From: Cristatella mucedo
Taxonomy: Eukaryota > Bryozoa > Phylactolaemata > Cristatellidae
NCBI GenBank assembly: GCA_009760855.2
Contig: WPIO01000010.1
Coordinates: forward strand, 4,044,001 to 4,108,000
Direction of reading: 5' to 3'
Length of the DNA: 64,000 nt
Below are positions 61,401-64,000 of the stretch, piece after piece. A program made the translations under genes and the position numbers. The first letter of the stretch is position 1. Every line of letters starts with the position of its first letter. The notes beneath the pieces were generated by a model. It ran no database searches and was not told the DNA's origin. It was given only the letters and a program-made list of their open reading frames with translations.

Positions 61401-61977
61401 ACTCATTCAACAGCCGATACTTGATCAAAGAAACCCCTAGTAGTGAAGGCCAACACACCGTGCTCGAAGCACAATAGAAAATAACCGAATAATGGCACAG
61501 AAACGATTCACTTTCGCAGAAAGGTCATTTCCAGGCGAACGCACACGTGGAAGAAAGAAAGGTAGCGGTGGCTGCCAGGGTACGCCTGTCATCAGCCTGC
61601 TCAAGCCAAAATTAACTTTCATCCTCAGGTGTGTAACTGGGCTGCGTTTCTTGCACTGTACGGTGCTTTGGAGGGGCAGCCTGAGATTTAAGGGGTGGGG
61701 CAATGCTACCGACAGTACATACCTTCAAATGCTCGACACAAACGTCGCAGTAAAACTGCTGATGCTCCTTGCGCATGTGGTCCTGCAGCTTGGCGAAGTT
61801 GGGGAACGGCTTGCTCTGACCATCCGTGCATTTAGAGCAGCAGTGCATGAGAAGTTTCTCAAAGGCAACCTGCACAAGCTTATCTTCAAATGAGATGCCA
61901 TATAACGTGTTGTCGAGCTGGGAAGGCGCACATTCGGAGGCATCAGCAAAGCGCACCTTCTTCCGTACAAATACAAT
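56335..61977 (-). CDS. ZNF598: ZNF598/Hel2 E3 ubiquitin ligase, five 3' coding exons (RING part not in view)
   Basis: ZNF598 senses collided ribosomes and ubiquitinates small-subunit proteins (eS10, uS10), starting ribosome quality control. Exons, N to C: 61723-61977, 60446-60657, 60073-60293, 58557-58638, 56335-58438. All junctions are GT/AG with matching phase and give 957 codons plus stop; human ZNF598 has 904 residues in total. Seen in order: the post-RING strand and C2H2 fingers, long low-complexity Pro/Ala/Ser region with EDFPDL, DDFPRL, DDFPSL and DDFPPL motifs, a Lys-rich patch, a conserved helical block (FVNPPDFAARNASLSRKFKE), and a last zinc-finger-like CNVCSQV...HIGHH. The N-terminal RING, which carries ligase activity, must lie upstream. 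Gene lies head-to-tail with the alpha-catenin-like gene. Confidence 0.92.
58557..58638 (-). CDS. ZNF598: ZNF598 small exon
   Basis: Acceptor CCTGATTGTAG, donor GTAAGC, phase 1 in and 2 out, 82 nt. AGANAEYDGPASDDRRVGSS stands where human has VVGGEDYEEVDRYSRQGRV. The downstream 118-base intron is short and GC-rich; an open frame runs across it in another phase, so a longer single exon cannot be fully excluded. Confidence 0.75.
59170..59815 (-). mobile_element. SINE-A copy split by an inserted LINE-like block
   Basis: SINE-A end (ACTGCCTCATCTATAAA, AGAGTCTTAGCGACCATCAC) at 59,178-59,230 and its middle and head (GGCAATATATAAAGCACTGC, GGACTCGAAACCACAGCCTC) at 59,728-59,815 are separated by about 495 bases of other repeat. 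Confidence 0.65.
59235..59725 (-). mobile_element. LINE LB-type 3' end plus unknown repeat, nested in SINE-A
   Basis: ATAATGATAGTGACATATGC, GAACTAAATCTCTTTCTAGG, CTTTACATGTGCCGGAAAGG: reversed LB tail, then the block shared with 29.9-30.2 kb. Lies in the ZNF598 intron 58,639-60,072. Confidence 0.6.
60073..60293 (-). CDS. ZNF598: ZNF598 exon: last C2H2 finger of the cluster
   Basis: Acceptor GCTTTATTACAG, donor GCAG|GTATCC, phase 2 in and 1 out. YTDVLVHFRHDHFVCDEGEC, FRSEIDMRAHKA and LDVQFNYGPIRHRNA match human YAYLREHFRERHFLCEEGRC, FRTEIDLRAHRTA and IDLQFSFAPRHSRRNE. Confidence 0.94.
60446..60657 (-). CDS. ZNF598: ZNF598 exon: central zinc fingers
   Basis: Acceptor GCACTTGCAG, donor AA|GTACGG, phase 0 in and 2 out. 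LFTWERKCYTRTDLGQHRRK, DDTSHKGHPLCEFC, FLDNDELWRHLRKDHFFCHF and CDADG are almost the same as human ZNF598, the most conserved part of the gene. Confidence 0.95.
61723..61977 (-). CDS. ZNF598: ZNF598 exon: post-RING region and first C2H2 finger
   Basis: Acceptor CCTATTTCAG, donor GTATGT, phase 0/0, 85 codons. IVFVRKKVRFAD follows the RING in the family; HCCSKC and PFPNFAKLQDHMRKEHQQFY then CDVCVEHLK match the human CDLCVRHLK block. The frame stays open upstream of the acceptor but loses family similarity there. Confidence 0.9.
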
Positions 61978-61999
61978 CTGAAATAGGACAAGAGGTGGC

Positions 62000-63700
62000 T
62001 TGCAATAGCCCTCGCTGAAAGGAGAGACAGAGCTGCAAATGCAGCAGCAGGCATTTACGGATTCGAGTTTTACCACAAGCACCGTGCATATTTCGAGCCC
62101 GATTTCCTTTAGCAGACCAAACCCTTCACCTGCCCCATCCCATCCCACCCCAGGCATTAGAAATGTATGAGCCTTCAAAAAAATAGCCGTCTGGTTACCC
62201 AAGAGCTCACATAACAGATTTCGCTGCGGAAGATATCACCAGGACAAACGTCTGGCCGGTGAATGGCGCACACTGCAGCCAGAGGTCTGTGTGCTGCAAA
62301 AGCTTGCTTGCAGCTTCCACGCAGCTTGCAAAGAAGATCCGGGCAGAGCAAGCCAGAAGCAAATACAACCACACGCTAGATGTGCATCACTAATGGGCTA
62401 CTGTAAAATTAAAATTAAAAAAGTTAAAAGGACACCCCTATTGCAATCGCAGAATGCATCAATGAGAGTACATGCCTGTTTGATTTGTTATCGAGTGAGG
62501 AGAGGGCCGCACAAAAACAGCTTCCGAATTAAATCGACAATTGTTGTCGACCCGGACAGCCTACCACATACACACACATCAATACTCTACCACAGGCATG
62601 GCAGCAAGACATCAAGACAACATCAAGTCAACAACGGACGGCCGTGCACTACACTATGGTAGTCACTCAACTACGGTCGGCCAGGAGCTTAGTCTGCTTA
62701 CACCAACAAAGCAGATGAAAAATACTTCACTCGATACAGGTAGATCCTAATGATCTGTCTTGTTAAGTTTCAGACCTGGAGAAGAAAGCTAATTTCAGCT
62801 CGAGCAGGCAGATGACAGGTGCTCCATTATGGCCAACAGGCCTCAGAGGCAGCAGCCACTAATGTTTCTTCCTTTTTAGTCTCAAACTTTCCTCACATAA
62901 GTTGTTGCTAGGCAACCTGTTGCCACACAGAAATGAACAACCCGTCAGGAAAGTTTGTCCCAGATTTAAGCCATACTACCCAACTAAAACCACAATAGAT
63001 TTGAGGATAAAATGCTACTGACATTAAACCAAAAGTGTTGCTGCACACTGGTTTCTTGAATGCATGTGCCTATATCAAACTCCTTGAAGCAACAACAACC
63101 CAAATCTGCAACACGACAATCGGCAGAAAGCTCAGCGAACACGTTTTTATTTTGTAAGCCCACTCTGCCAGCAGCAAACGCAAAGTAGGAGTTTTCGGTC
63201 TGCACCAACCATATACCAAGGCTGAAAATCATGACAAATCAACGATATGCACAGCAGTCTCAGAACCCTAGCTAGCACACTATGCTAAGGATTTTGTAAG
63301 TGAATACTAGCATCACGGTCGTCGATGACGACACCCGATTGTGAGCACAACGCTTAGGAGATGCTGCATAGATTGCGATCAGCAAGAGACCAAGAGCAAA
63401 CCCTTATAAAGCAAGGAAAGTGATGGCCATGTAAGTGAAGATCTAACAAAAACACGACATGGACCAAACTCGGTCGGACAGGTACAATTCGAACTTCACC
63501 AAAAGACTGCCTCAACAGTCAGACCAATCGTTGTTCTTTATCTTGTCCGAAGCATTGGGTGACTTATCGAATGCTGCTGATAGCCTGAGAGCCATGACTG
63601 TGATTCTCACAACCACTGAGGATGCCGTTAGTAACTAAAAGAGCAGTTTCTGTCGCGAGGCAGTGCTTGCTTGGATTTTTTTTAAGTTGCTTCTAACTGA
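62000..63700. other. Presumed ZNF598 upstream intron
   Basis: The exon coding the RING must be upstream of 61,977. I find no C-x2-C...C-x-H-x2-C pattern with splice borders here. A Cys-rich minus-strand frame near 63,070-63,120 (GCCCFKEFDIGTC, preceded by TTGCAG) is faintly like the start of the ZNF598 RING but is not enough to call. Confidence 0.35.
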
Positions 63701-63717
63701 TAAAAAATGCTACTAGA

Positions 63718-63880
63718 TTTAACAGCCTCTTTTGTATAGCGACAGAAGAGCCTTTACGGCTATCACCACCACTTGCATCGGCAATAAAGGATCGCCCATT
63801 GCAGGATTCGAACCCACGACTTCGGAATCAAGGTCGTAAAAAGCGACCGCCTTACCTAGTGTGCCATCAGGGCTCACCAA
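63718..63880 (-). mobile_element. SINE-A copy, best preserved
   Basis: Minus strand: GATGGCACACTAGGTAAGGC (box A), GTGGGTTCGAATCCTGCAAT (box B), GATCCTTTATTGCCGATGC, GGTGATAGCCGTAAAGGCTC, TTCTGTCGCTATACAAAAGA, GGCTGTTAAATC. Use as family reference. Confidence 0.85.
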
Positions 63881-64000
63881 AGCTTCTATCTCTTTTCTCT
63901 GGGCCACGAGCTGTTAAGCAACAAACAGTTTGAGAATGCTTGACAAAAAGCAATTGGCATGAATCAGCGAGAATTCCATAATTCTAACCCAAGCTGTTAA

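Overview
The window is animal nuclear DNA: short exons separated by long introns with GT/AG borders, phase-consistent splicing, tRNA-derived SINEs, 3' ends of L2/CR1-type LINEs with ATT-rich tails, hAT-like MITEs, Gypsy fossils and many microsatellites. The proteins are metazoan (cell-adhesion and ribosome quality control). They are diverged enough that I cannot name the phylum; an invertebrate is the best guess.

Two genes on the minus strand fill most of the window. (1) About 3.2 to 52.4 kb (perhaps 55.3 kb) is a 27-exon gene of the vinculin/alpha-catenin superfamily. I reconstructed it exon by exon. The 26 exons from 52,394 down to the stop at 3,279 join in one frame with matching splice phases and give about 1,652 residues. 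The N-terminal bundle, the M region, the actin-binding domain and the extreme C terminus follow alpha-catenin. Between the third M bundle and the actin-binding domain lie about 600 extra helical residues (exons 13 to 20) in which the 'W-helix' signature of the M region recurs several times. Ordinary alpha-catenins have about 900 residues, so this looks like an alpha-catenin with a multiplied mechanosensory rod. It is the most interesting object here. Alternative donors and acceptors at several exons keep the frame.

(2) About 56.3 to 62.0 kb holds most of ZNF598/Hel2, the E3 ligase that ubiquitinates collided ribosomes: C2H2 fingers, a proline-rich part with repeated (E/D)DFP-type motifs and a conserved C terminus. 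The RING-coding 5' part was not found and probably lies beyond 64 kb.

The left edge (1 to 3.1 kb) holds one plus-strand stretch that looks coding (about 1.72 to 2.04 kb, unrecognised).

The introns carry the repeats. A decayed Gypsy-type element (about 32.1 to 37.6 kb) lies in the longest intron and a Gypsy-type integrase relic at 17.5 to 18.8 kb. Two SINE families occur, one sharing its 3' tail with the local LINE. A 717-bp MITE containing degenerate TTTAGGG-like repeats sits inside a SINE, and there are two minisatellites. The two genes have no evident functional link beyond being neighbours.
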